From Sebastes aleutianus (Eukaryota; Chordata; Actinopteri; Perciformes; Sebastidae), in assembly GCA_916700875.1 (NCBI GenBank), contig CAKAKS010000066.1, positions 31,784,490 through 31,848,489 on the forward strand: a stretch of DNA of 64,000 nt, given 5' to 3'. Below are positions 44,816 through 56,088 of this stretch, one piece after another. The position numbers and the translations under genes are program-made. The notes below the pieces were generated by a model that was given only the letters and a program-made list of their open reading frames with translations, was not told the DNA's origin and ran no database searches. The first letter of the stretch is position 1. The number at the start of each line of letters is the position of its first letter.

Positions 44816-45525
44816 GTGTAAGTGCCTTAGACTTGCATTCTTTCTAACAGCCAGCAGGGGGCGACTCCTCTGGCTGCAAAAAGAAGTCTGATTGTATAGA
44901 AGTCTATTAGAAAATGAGCCTACTTCTCACTTGATTTATTACCTCAGTAAACATTGTAAACATGAGTTTTCTGGTCTCAATCGCTAGTTTCAAGTCTTCT
45001 TCAATGCAGCATGATGTTCATTTAGTAAATTATGGTCCCATTCAGAGTCAAATAGACCATAAAGCAGGGCATGTTTTATGGCGTGGCTACCTTGTGATTG
45101 ACGGGTCGTAACATTTTGGCTAAAAATGTTTTTTTCAGCGTTCGGTTGTACCTAGCTCCACCCTCTTGTGTCATTTGTGGTTGCAAAAAACAACATGGCG
45201 ACGGACAAAATGTCAAACTTGAGGCTTCAAAACGGTAGTCCACAAATCAATCGGTGACGTCACGGTGACTATGTCCACTTGTTACATACAGTGTTCCGAT
45301 ATGACCGGTAGTTTATGATGGCTAATGTTAGCCATTGTTATCAAACCATAGGTAGCCTTGTGATTGGCAGGTTTCTCCATCCTCTCGTGTCACTTCTGGT
45401 TGCAAAAAAAACAAGATGGCGACGGCCAAAACGCCAAACTCAAGGTTTCAAAACGTCTGTCCACAAACCAACGGGTGACGTCACGTTGACTACGTCCACT
45501 TCTTCCATACAGTCTATGGCTCACC
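44816..45525 (+). mobile_element. Repeat with two internal tandem units and CRE octamers
   Basis: The start gtgccttagacttgcattct and gccagcagggggcgactcct are shared with 55321-56088 and 61700-61950. Its second half has two related ~200-bp units (about 45092-45290 and 45355-45515), each with aca-type agatggcgacgg / catggcgacgg and gtgacgtcacg. Perfect TGACGTCA octamers are at 45255-45262 and 45476-45483. Confidence 0.7.
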
Positions 45526-46254
45526 CCCCACACACACACACCTGCCCCAAGTCATGCTTATACATACATTCACACGCAGTCGGCAGTGGCTTGTTCTCAT
45601 GCATAAACTGAGTCTCCTGGAAAAACAGTGGCAGCTGGAGAAACTGGACACTGCTTTGCTGAGCACGGTTGAACAGTTAAATGCAGCAGGTTGTTGTAAC
45701 ATTTTGTCCCGTACTTCAATGCATGAATAACATGTTGTCGCTCCGAAGCCAACGCTTCATTCATACGAGGCACAGAACGGCTGTTGCCACATTGAAACTT
45801 TGGTGTCACATGGAGGAAATTAGGTTTGGCGATGGGGGGTTAACAAAATGCACAACAACTCCCACCATGTAAACACACACCAAGAGACTGTCACTACAAT
45901 TACGGTTCATGTTTCCCCGTGTAGAAAAATACAACCTCACAGCAGGCGTTGAGCTGGAATGATGACCTTTGATCCTGCTACATAATGGATTTTATTTCCG
46001 AAGCTCCACGCTAACTCCATTTAAAGTGATGATAGTGGATGGGTTTCAAATCATTTACTGGGTCTCTATTGAAGCCTGGTAATGTGTTGCACTGAAATGA
46101 CTGTTGCTATTGAAACAGCTAATTGATTGCTACTAGCGTTGCTCTTTGCAAATTGGAAGACTTTTAAACTGCAGGTAACACTGCCTTCTTTTTAATCTAC
46201 TGCTTTTCATTTAATAATGCAGAGAGATTGACACGGAATGATTTACTGTTGTAG

Positions 46255-46257
<3 letters not shown>

Positions 46258-46297
<40 letters not shown>
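46258..46297. repeat. (GT)n microsatellite
   Basis: About 40 uninterrupted bases of GT. Confidence 0.97.
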
Positions 46298-46298
<1 letters not shown>

Positions 46299-46761
46299 GG
46301 CACTTCAGAGAAGCACGGGTTATCTGCCACCTGGTTGAACAGCACCTCTTCATATCCGCAAGCCTTGGACATCAGCTTAATGGCTTTTCTCCATCTTTTG
46401 TCAAAGTCAACCCTCTCAGCATGAAATCATCCCACTTATAAGAGCGTCAGCAGGCTTGAAACACCCCCTCGGTGCAGGGTGGTGGGTGTTTTATTAGATT
46501 GACAGGGCAGAGGTGACTTTTGAGTCAGCGTTAAGAAGAAACGCAGCGCACTCTTTGTGCTAAACTCCAAATATAGGCATTTAAACACAAAGATGCTCTG
46601 ATATTTGTCCCGCTGTGACACCTGACAGCTTGAATAGACAGAACAAACACACTCAGGGGTTTACAAAACAAGCTGTTCGCACACAATGCAGGGCCAAGCC
46701 GAGGGCAAGGTGCTTAACTAAAGGCTTTAGCTTGTTACGTTTTTTTAGCTATGCAGCTGTG

Positions 46762-46763
<2 letters not shown>

Positions 46764-46810
<47 letters not shown>
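46764..46810. repeat. (GT)n microsatellite
   Basis: About 46 uninterrupted bases of GT; the two longest GT tracts of the window are 0.5 kb apart. Confidence 0.97.
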
Positions 46811-46811
<1 letters not shown>

Positions 46812-47330
46812 TGAACTGTGACCTGTCACAGCTTTAAAAAGGTGTGAAGTCATGGCAAGGTGACAGTGGACACAAGGCCTAGTTTTCCCTGACTAATCCC
46901 TGCAGGATGGGACGCCTGGTACCACACAATAACTGCGCACTGATTATGTTCCTGTTACTGCCCATTGTATCTACTGTTTTATATAATATTATCTGCTATT
47001 TAATGGACGCTTTTATCCGAACTACCCGTACCAAATGTGTAGGCACTCTGCCGGTGCTGTAATGTACTGCTTTTATCCAAAGTGCCTTCGTTAGAGGGCG
47101 TACATATTTAGAATGGGTGGCTTCAGGAATAATGGAAACACTATCTTTGGCAGCATGGAAGCAGTGTAAGATAAACCTATACCTAAAGTTAGTTTGCAGC
47201 ATTTCAACTGGAGAGGCTTCAGTCTAGTTTTACCTTGTTGCCAGGCAATCAGGGTGTAAGGAGGTCATAGCTCACCAACCTTTAATTTAGCGCTACCTGG
47301 CTGCATAGAGCGTGTGTGTACACAGTACCA

Positions 47331-47424
47331 TAGGGATACACTGATCTGACTTTTTCAGTCTCGATACCGATAGCGGTACATGGGCTCGGCCGTTACCGAG
47401 TACCGATCCGATATCTGTGTATAA
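47331..47424 (+). mobile_element. hAT-like fragment (tagggatgcac family), interrupted
   Basis: Begins tagggatacactgatctgac and continues tcgataccgatagcggtaca until a TTAA-type element interrupts at 47425. Related sequence (gactgcagctgtgtagcact) probably resumes at 48068. Confidence 0.68.
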
Positions 47425-48067
47425 TTAAAGTGGCAGTAGACAGTATATTTTTGGCATCATTTGGCAAAAATTCCATAATAACCTTTCAGCATATTGTAAT
47501 TCAAGTGTTCTGAGAGAAAACTAGACTTCTGCACCTCCTCATGGCTCTGTATTCAGGCTTTAACAAATCTAGCCCGTGACGGGAGACTTTGACCAATCAC
47601 AGGTCATTTAATTGAGAGAGCGTTCCTATTGGCTGTGCTCCGGTCATGTGACCGGAACGTGGCGTTCCTTCACCAGATTTCACAATGGGGGCGGTGTCAC
47701 AAACTTTCTAATTTTACAGCTAAGCCAGAAAACATTTGAGGAGAGAAATAGGCATTAACGTAACATAATATTGATTCATATTTGATCAGCGTTGCCTAGT
47801 TTGACTGTTTGGTCGGAGTTCGCGAGTGATTGACAGCCGGCTCTCATAGACAGCAGATGGACAGCAGACCTCAGATCAGCTCTTTCTGCTTGTTTTATCC
47901 GGTCTGTGAAATCTTGCAGATGCCGTTAGGAGTACCGGAGGACACAGAGGCACATGATTTTTTTCAGGTTACCTTTTTCATGTACTACTGTCACGATGTA
48001 GCGACTGTTTTATAAAGATAACTTTTTTTAACCATATTTGCTCCAATCTCGCCTACTGCTGCTTTAA
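47425..48067. mobile_element. TTAA-flanked element (gcagtagg family)
   Basis: TTAA at 47425-47428 and 48064-48067; ends AAGTGGCAGTAGACAG and CGCCTACTGCTGCT. 643 bp. Same family as 33012-33831 but with only part of the fold-back retained. Confidence 0.84.
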
Positions 48068-48369
48068 GGACTGCAGCTGTGTAGCACTCCAATACACAAG
48101 AGTACGTATGCTGTGATGTGTCATCTGCAGCCAATTAATTTTCGGATTATTGAACCACTCTATGAGTCACACCACCACTAACATCAATCAATGTTTCTAC
48201 TGTAGCAGCTGTTGAAGGTTGAATGTGACGTCATGCCGTGCAAATGACAGGACCCAATCTACTATGGCAGGGCCCCTGAACCCCTTGAAAGCTCTGATAC
48301 AGTATGTAATTAAACACATTCAAAGCATGTTACAGCACAGCAGTGTCGTCTGAAAGTGCTTCACGGTAC

Positions 48370-48960
48370 ATTCATAACCTTTATTTAACTAGGAAGTCAC
48401 ATTGAGATTAAAACCTTTTAAAACTCTTTTACAAGTGAGACCTAGCCAAGACAGGGTCAAATAACAGCATCCAACATGAAAAGACAACATTGAATCACGA
48501 CAGCAACACGACAAAATACATTACGTCATCATACAGTGCATTAACAGTGCAGCATGTTGGTCAGGACCGTAGTGGATCAGGCTTGTTTTGCCAGCTTCTG
48601 TACTGATAAAAGGAACTTTAAACTGAAGCCATTTATGTGACCTTAGATTAAAACTGTTTTGGAGAATTACAAACTTCCAGTTTAAGTAAGTAGGAAGTCT
48701 GCCAGAGATGATCTTATAGACTAAAATGTACCAATGCAGTAACCTCTGCAGAGTGAGGGATGACCATCCTACCATGCTGTATAAGGTACAATGATGGGTC
48801 CTGAAGCCAGTAATTAGTGACATACCTCAGGGCTGAGTGATACAGAGGGCTCAAGTTTGGACAAGGTGGACGGTGAGGCAAACCTGTAAATAGTATCACC
48901 AAAATCAATCTGAGTCAAGAAAAGGCCAGCAACTAAGCGTTTTCTTGATGCCATGGAAAT
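48370..48960 (-). pseudogene. LINE (L2/Rex-like) C-terminal fragment and 3' tail
   Basis: On the minus strand, RLLHWYILVYKIISGRLPTYL, then FNLRSHKWLQFKVPFISTEA and GKTSLIHYGP, a typical end of an L2/Rex-like ORF2. The 3' tail ends with ...aggtctcacttgtaaaagag and TTAAATAAAGG near 48380. 5'-truncated with frameshifts. The exact clade is unsure. Confidence 0.65.
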
Positions 48961-49389
48961 ACAGAGACCTGTATGTGTGCTGCTGATTATTACATATTGT
49001 TAAATGGCACTTCAGCAGTCTGACTGAAATAGAACAAGTTGCTCTTACATTTACCAGCTATAAATATTTTACAGCCTTCAATGGAAAACTCTTTTTGTCT
49101 TTGTTCTGCACAATTGCAACAAGACCAGAGCTTTCTGTTGGACGGGGCGATGGCTGAGATGAAAGGAGGGTGTATTTCAAAAAGAACCGTTTATAGTCGC
49201 ACGTTGACAGGTCACTTTAATGTTGGATTGGTAGCATGAGACAGAGGGTGGGGGGGGGATCCAAAGCCTGTCATGTTGTTTCCTCCGCCATCTCTGAAAA
49301 GTAATTTGCTTTTCACGGTTAGTCGACGAGGGTATGGTGCAACTGTTGGGGGAGATGGGTAGCCGTACAAGATGGAGTACAATAAGTTA

Positions 49390-50062
49390 TTAGAGCTGTC
49401 AAAGTTGACGCAATAATAACGCATTAACGCAAATTCGGTTTAAAGCCACTAAATTTCTTTGATGCATTAACGCAACTTGCGATATCAATGTTTCGGAGGT
49501 TGTACCGCGCTCAGTTCTAAAGCGAGAGTGAAGATACTGGCATCATATGAAACTAGAAACCCTAAGGAATCCATTGGCCAGCCATGTCATACTAGCTTGG
49601 AGGCTAAATACCGCTCCAAATTTAGGCTAAATTTTGGGGAGGAAAAACTGGCATAGCCATTTTCTAAAGGGGTCCCTTGACCTCTGACCTCAAGATTTGT
49701 GAATGAAAATGGGTTCTATGGGTACTCACGAGTCTCCCCTTTACAGACATGCCCACTTTATGATAATCACATGCAGTTTGGGTCAAGTCATAGTCAAGTC
49801 AGCACACTGACACACTGACAGCTGTTGTTGCCTGTTGGGCTGCTTTTTGCCATGTTATAATTTGGGCATATGTTGTATGCTAAATGCAGTACCTGTGAGG
49901 GTTTCTGGACAATATTTGTCATTGTTTTGTGTTGTTAATTGATTTCAAATAATACATTTATTATTTATTTTATATTTTATATTATTTAATATATAGATGG
50001 ATAGAATAATTAATTAATTCACTATTTATCGCGATTAACTATTTTAATTGATCGACAGCCCT
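49390..50062 (+). mobile_element. hAT-like non-autonomous element, copy 2
   Basis: Ends TTAGAGCTGTCAA and TCGACAGCCCT. Target duplication ATAAGTTA (49382-49389) / ATAAATTA (50063-50070), one mismatch. Interior matches the ankle2-intron copy at 1782-2479. Confidence 0.87.
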
Positions 50063-51335
50063 ATAAATTATATAAATAATGTTTTAGGATGCTAGTTGAT
50101 GCTGATGCAGTGATTAAGATAAATGTAGTGTGTTGCAGTGTGTCGTCTGCCAAGCCTGACTGAAATAATCCCATTAGGGTTTAATTAATATGTGATTTAC
50201 AGGCTAAAAACAGGCACATTTGAATTTAATCTGCTGATGACTGCTAATAACAGACATCTTAAAATTCGATTTCCATCCCTGCTTTGTTGGCTTGTGTGCA
50301 AAAGCCTTGAAACAGCACTGAGATCATGAGACACTAAAATGTTATTAAGCCTGTTATATCACAAACAAATCAGTCTAACCTAGTTTTTTAAACAGTCAAA
50401 TGTTTGTCCTTTGTGTATTAATTATTCAGAAATGGTGCTGCCGGTTTTCACAGACCCTCTGAGGATGTCGTGGGTTGTTGTTTTTGTGGAAAATGTGTCA
50501 GATTACTGCCGTACTCCTCCATTCAAAATGTCACGATGCTCTCTGACCAGAGAGCTATTTCACTGTAGAGGAGTGAAACATTTGAGGCGAAAGTCCTACT
50601 TGTTTCGACGCCGGACAAATGTTCGCTCAGCCTTTGGCATTGAGTGTGTAGGTAGGTGGAAAGAGACGAGAGGGAGGATGGAAGCAGAGGAAGATGAGAC
50701 AAGAGGCACTCTGTGTTTTCCTAGAAGCTGCCAGGAATCAGAGCGACCGCTTGTACCAGACAGAGCGCTGCACTGCAGCTGTTCATTACCTGCAGCAATT
50801 GTTGTCATGAGCACTAAGTTAATACTTTGTATTGATTCTCTTGGTTGTAACACTGCATTCATTATGAAGTGAGAGAGGCAGGCTGTTACTTTCTCACCAA
50901 GCAATGTTCTGTATTAGTATGTATGAGTATTTGTTCTGCAAAATGTCTGTGTGCTGCAGACAGTGTCCCACGAGATGAAGCCGAGGACACCTCACTGTAA
51001 TGGGCATAATTTGTGTCTGTGGTTAGAGTGACATCCCTGATGAGGTCAAGAGCATGGGAGGAAGAGGAGGAGGAGGAGGAGGAGGGTGCACCGACCTTTT
51101 GATGACGTGACTTTGACTCAGCTGATGTGCAGCTTCTAAAAGCTGCTCCTGTTATCTACTGTAGGGTAGACCTCACTGTTCTACTGTATTTCCAGTAAAA
51201 GATCCAGGAGGACGTCTTGTGAGAAAGCCACTGTGCCATTCACCACCTCACATTAAGTCTTTGTGACTGTTTCACAGTTGTTGTTTGTTTTAAAGATTCT
51301 ATAATCATTATTTATTTATTTATTTATTTATTTTT
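50063..51335. other. Spacer between inverted hAT copies
   Basis: A (GGA)n run at about 51063-51085 and (TTTA)n at 51309-51335. A 153-codon plus-strand frame at 50411-50872 was not accepted as a gene. Confidence 0.5.
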
Positions 51336-52012
51336 AGGGCGGTCAATTGATTTAAATATTTAATCACAATTAATCGCATGATTGTCCATAATTAATCACG
51401 ATTAATCACAAATTAATCGTACATTTTAATCTGTTCAAAACGTGCCTTAAAGGGAGATTTGTCAAGTATTTACTACTCTTATCAACATGGGAGTTGGCAA
51501 ATATGCTTGCTTTATGCAATTGTAAGAATATAATCAATTAACAACACAAAACAATGACAATTATTGTCCAGAAACCCTCACAGGTACTGCATTTAGCGTA
51601 AAAAATATTCTCAAATCATAACATGGCAAACTGCAGCCCAACAGGCAACAACAGCTGTCAGTGTGTCAGTGTGCTGACTTGACTATGACTTGCCCCAAAC
51701 TGCATGTGATTATCATAAAGTGGGCATGTCTGTAAAGGGGAGACTCGTGGGTACCCATAGAACCCATTTTCATTCACACATCTTGAGGTAAGAGGTCAAG
51801 GGACCCTTTTGAAAATGGCCATGACAGTTTTCCTCGCCAAAATTTAGCAGACGTTTGGAGCGTTATTTAGCCTCCTTTGCTAGTATGACATGGTTGCTAC
51901 CGATGGATTCATTAGGTTTTGTAGTTTCACGATGCCAGTATCTCCACTCTATAAAACTGAGAATGAATTTGCGTTAACGCGTTATCGTCGTGTTAACTTT
52001 GACAGTCCTATT
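51336..52012 (-). mobile_element. hAT-like non-autonomous element, copy 3 (inverted)
   Basis: Read in reverse it starts taggactgtcaaagttaaca and contains the same tgacagctgttgttgcctgt block. It is opposite to copy 2 and 1.3 kb from it. It abuts a (TTTA)n tract on its left; a clean target duplication was not readable. Confidence 0.83.
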
Positions 52013-52145
52013 ATGTTTATAATAACAATGTATCACATGTGACAATGTGAAAGGGGTCGCTCGTAGTGGTGACCCAACAGAGAATTATCAGCTGAATCTG
52101 CAGCTCCCCTCGGCTTCATAATGAGTTTCAGCTCATTGTTTGGCT

Positions 52146-52306
52146 GTCCAGCTGCATTTTTTGGGGCTTTTATTCTATAATTGACCGAGATAGTTTTTGA
52201 AAGGGGGGAGAGAGAGGGGATGACATGCAGTAAAGGGCCACATGCAAGGACCCAGCCTTGGCACATGGGGCGCCCGCTCCACCAGGTGAGCTACCGCGGC
52301 TGCCCC
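52146..52306 (-). mobile_element. tRNA-derived SINE, 3'-decayed
   Basis: On the minus strand the head reads ggggcagccgcggtagctca then cctggtggagcgggcgcc, i.e. an A-box like TAGCTCACCTGGTGGAGCG. A decayed body follows with catgtgccaaggctgggtcc and a tail containing AATAAAAG. The B-box is degraded. Orientation and type are from the tRNA-like head. Confidence 0.65.
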
Positions 52307-55300
52307 TAGGCTCAGCTTTTTTGCCGGACAACCCTAAATTGTTGTTTACTGGTCTCATTGAAATGAATGAGTGGGTTGCGTTTTTTCACACAGGGCTAAA
52401 GTCGGTCTGAATATGGCCTTATGGCTAAAGAGACAACACCAGAACCAGGCTCCTCTGGTGCAAATGGGGACGATGTTTCTGAGTTTTTGAAAAGGTTGGG
52501 ACTTAATTTTCACGTGCGTTGTTGCCTGTACTCAAAGAGCAATCCCTCAATTTTGAGACAGAGCTGAACTCTTAACCTTAAAGGTTATAACTGTCAGTTA
52601 AACATCTACAAAGACATACAAGGGGCTGTGTGTAAAGTGCTAGTGTTGGTGGTGGGACCTCCCACCCATCCCAGAAGCCTCTTTCTCCTACCTGCTGCTG
52701 GGTCGTCATATTTTCCACCGTGGGTTGAAGCAACAGACCAATAGAGCCCCCATTCATTCATTGAACTGAGGAGGGGGGAGGCGGAGGCTGCACCCAGTAA
52801 CGGCTGCTGTTCTCTTCTCCTTGTGAATAGGTGTGGATGTAAAAGGTTCTGACTCATGAACTGTTCGCTTTATTCGTGGCTCAGGAGAGACCGGCGCTGC
52901 TTATAATCCAGACTCCAGGGAGGTTTTTTGTGAACTGAAAGAGAGAGAGGCAGCATTGTTGCGTGGAGAGGGACAGGCTTTGCTCTGTCTGTGGTCGTTC
53001 TTAATGAGATCCCGCGTTCACATGTGTGTGTTTACTGTAAACCCTTCCTGCCAGTTAGTCTGAAATGCACTGATGAGCAAGGTGTCGCTCTACTGAGGAT
53101 GTCAAAGAAATAAAAGCAGCCCATCTTGGAGACCAATATGCATCCAGTACGGGAATGTGCTTTTCCCAATCAGATTCCTGGTGTTACAAATTGCCTTCAT
53201 GCATTTGTGATTTTTTGTCCCGGCACCCTTTGCCCGCCTCTCACTTTATGATTAATGGTTCAGGGATGAGATGAGTGCTCGTGGCTGACAGTGGAACAAT
53301 TAATACCCCACTCTGCTGCCTTTCTCTGCAGACAGAATGAGACTGAGCCCCACCACCACCCCTCAGTGACTGTCAGAAAACTGTTGAACACAACGATACG
53401 GGGCCAATAAACACAAGAAATAATCCTCTAATTAAAATCTTTTTTGGGCTGGAAAGTGTTAAGTTATTTCAACAGTGTTTGTTTGATCATGCAGCCAGGT
53501 AGCGGAAAGACATCGTGAAAATTTCAGTTTCAAAAGCCTACAATCACATGACATTTCATTTCCCTTCACAGAGAGTGTGAAGCGCAAGTAACACCAAAAC
53601 ACACACACACACACGCACACCATCATCAGCTCTCTCAGCCAACTGGAGTAGAGACTTCACAGTGTGTCTCTTATGGCTGGCTGTCTGCCACCGTCACAAA
53701 TTGAACGAGAATTGAATCTCTTTGTCATTTTTATACTCTCTGAAAAGCGGCATTACTTTGGCAGATGCAATTTTTACATATTTATTTTTGCAATGCTGAA
53801 AAACTATTTGAACACCCCCCCATCTGTATTCTCCACATCTTCCACCATCGGCATCTGATGTGAAGCCAAAAGCTCACTTCACTATCACTTCAAGGAATCC
53901 CGTTTGCTGATTCAATCTCCTTAAATCTGATGGAAAATGAATGCATGTTCTGCCAGAAGGGAGGTGGTCCGAGTCAGATAAACTGTTTGGCTTTCACTGT
54001 AACATTTAAGGGCGGAGAGCTGATACTCTTACTGAGAGGAAACTATAGCGAATGTTCAGCAACCTTTATGTCAAAAATGCCAGACTTTAACAAGAATATC
54101 AGGGGGGGAAATAGAGAGGAGGGATGTGATTTCAAGTGACAGATGGTGTCAGAAAGAGTTCGCTGACTAGATGAGGAGCTTTAAAAGAGATGATATCGAG
54201 ACACTGTTTACTCTGTGAAGAAGGGGGGAAAAAAAGCAAAGCAAGGTGGAGTCATGGCCGGGTTACTGCAGGGAAGAGAGAGCTAATGAAGTCCTGGAAG
54301 TAGCAGAGCAGAGTACAGAGTTGAACCTTTTATTCACTGAAGAAAAATCCAAAAGAAAAATTCTCATTCATGGCGCCTCCCTTTGCCCGACCTTGTGCCT
54401 GCCAAGACCAGGGGAGTAAGTGAAAGTTTAGGCCTAGGGAATGATTTCTTTGGAAGGAGGATCAGAAAAATGCCCTCTGCATCCTGTTGCATCAAACTGG
54501 GCCGTGTGAAAACGGCGCAGTGTGTTTCAGCAGTTCACAGAGATGAGAGCCCGGCTTTACTCCTATTTGTTCTTCATGCACTTGTTATCATTGGTGGGAA
54601 ACCTTTCTTCTATTCCTATATAAATGCTTTTACCTCATGGCTATATATAAAACCGTCACTCTCACATGTTTGTTGTTCTTCAGGTAATCGCTCCACGTCA
54701 GAGATTCAGCCCGCTGATGTGGTGTCATGGGACATACTAATGGTGTCAGGCCTGATGTAGTAGTCACAATGGGTGCTGCTGTTCAGTCTGAGGCCCGGTG
54801 GGCAGAGCAGCATGGATCTGGCTCATCATTCACTGATGATGTTGCGAAAGGGCAGCCAGCGCTCAAGTGTCATGTTGATACAAATTGGAGCAGAGCAAAG
54901 CGCTGTCCGTCCGGTCAGCTCAGTCTCAGATGTTAGAAACTAAAACGAGACGTGAATTCACGGGTAGCACAGATTCAGAGATGTGGCTAATGTATTCCAG
55001 ATTAACTCCAGCTCATTCAGTCTGTTATTGCCTACTGTTGGAGTTTCACAGAATGTTGACTCAGCAAACTTACACGCTTGGATTTAATTGTCACTTGACA
55101 GTGTGTTTGATTTTATAAATCATCTGTAGATGCACACAAAGCAAATACTTCTATGATGTGCAATTGTTTCTTGTGTGCAAGTCCCTTTTAAATAACGTGT
55201 GATTATCAGTGTCTACTTTTAAATTTGAGTTTTTTTACTCTTAATATTTTGTCCCATCTTGACTCACGTATTTTATATGCATGTTTCTGCCGTCAGCAGA

Positions 55301-55320
55301 CAGACATATGGAAATAGAAT
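52307..55320. other. Intronic sequence, no gene
   Basis: Only a (CA)n at 53600-53621 and poly-purine patches were noted. A 125-codon plus-strand frame at 54383-54760 has no recognisable match or splice logic. Confidence 0.45.
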
Positions 55321-56088
55321 AATCAGTGCGCAACCTCCAGGAAAAGTGAAGCCAACGCGAAAGTGCCTTAAACTTGCATTCTCTCTAACAGCCAGCAGGG
55401 GGCGACTCCTTTGGTTGCAAAAAGAAGTCAGATTGTATAGAAGTCTATGAGAAAATGAGCTGACTTCTCCCTTGATTTATTACCTCATTGTAAACATGAG
55501 TTACTGGTCTCAATCACTAGTTTAAAATCTTCTTCAATACAGCATGATGTTCATTTAGTAAATTATGGTCCCATTTAGTAAAATAGACGATAACACAGGG
55601 TATGCTTTAAGGCCGGGCTACCTTTTGATTGACAGGTCGCTACCACGGTTCAAAATGTTACAATTAACTTTCATGAAGTGAAAACACACTGTGAAAGGGT
55701 TAAAGCTCTAAGACGAAAACACGGACAACTCCCAGACCGGACAACGCCGTGGCAGCGTCCTGTCAATCACAAGGTAGCCCCGCCCTAAAGCACCCCATGC
55801 TTTGTGGTCTATTTCACTCTAAATGGGACCATAATTTACTAAATGAACATCATGCTGTATTGAAGAAAACTTGAACCTAGCGATTGAGACCATAAACTCA
55901 TGTTTACAATGTTTACTGAGGTAATAAATAAGGTGAGAAGTAGGCTCATTTTCTCATAGACTTCTAAACAATCAAACTTAAATTTTACAACCAGAGGAGT
56001 CGCCCCCTGCTGGATATTAGAAAGAATGCAAGTTTGAGGCACTTCCACAATGGCTTCACTTTTTAGACCCCGGAGTTGCCCACTGATT
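55321..56088. mobile_element. Fold-back element with ~350-bp arms
   Basis: Left end AATCAGTGCGCAAC and right end GTTGCCCACTGATT (reverse complement AATCAGTGGGCAAC). The arms carry agtgccttaaacttgcattc / gaatgcaagtttgaggcact and ccagcagggggcgactcc / its complement. The arms meet near 55670-55720. Confidence 0.87.

Noticed and set aside
50411..50872. 153-codon plus-strand open frame in the zdhhc8 intron
   Set aside because: No family resemblance, no splice context, Cys/Arg/Ser-rich composition as expected from random translation, and it lies between two transposon copies.
49390..52012. Possibility that the spaced repeats form an array such as CRISPR
   Set aside because: Repeats are hundreds of bases long, inverted, and carry transposon ends and target duplications; the genome is eukaryotic.
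52146..52306. Possible functional tRNA gene on the minus strand
   Set aside because: Only the 5' half resembles a tRNA; the B-box and 3' half are degraded and a SINE body follows.
54383..54760. 125-codon plus-strand frame
   Set aside because: No recognisable motif and no supporting splice sites; length is within chance expectation for 64 kb.
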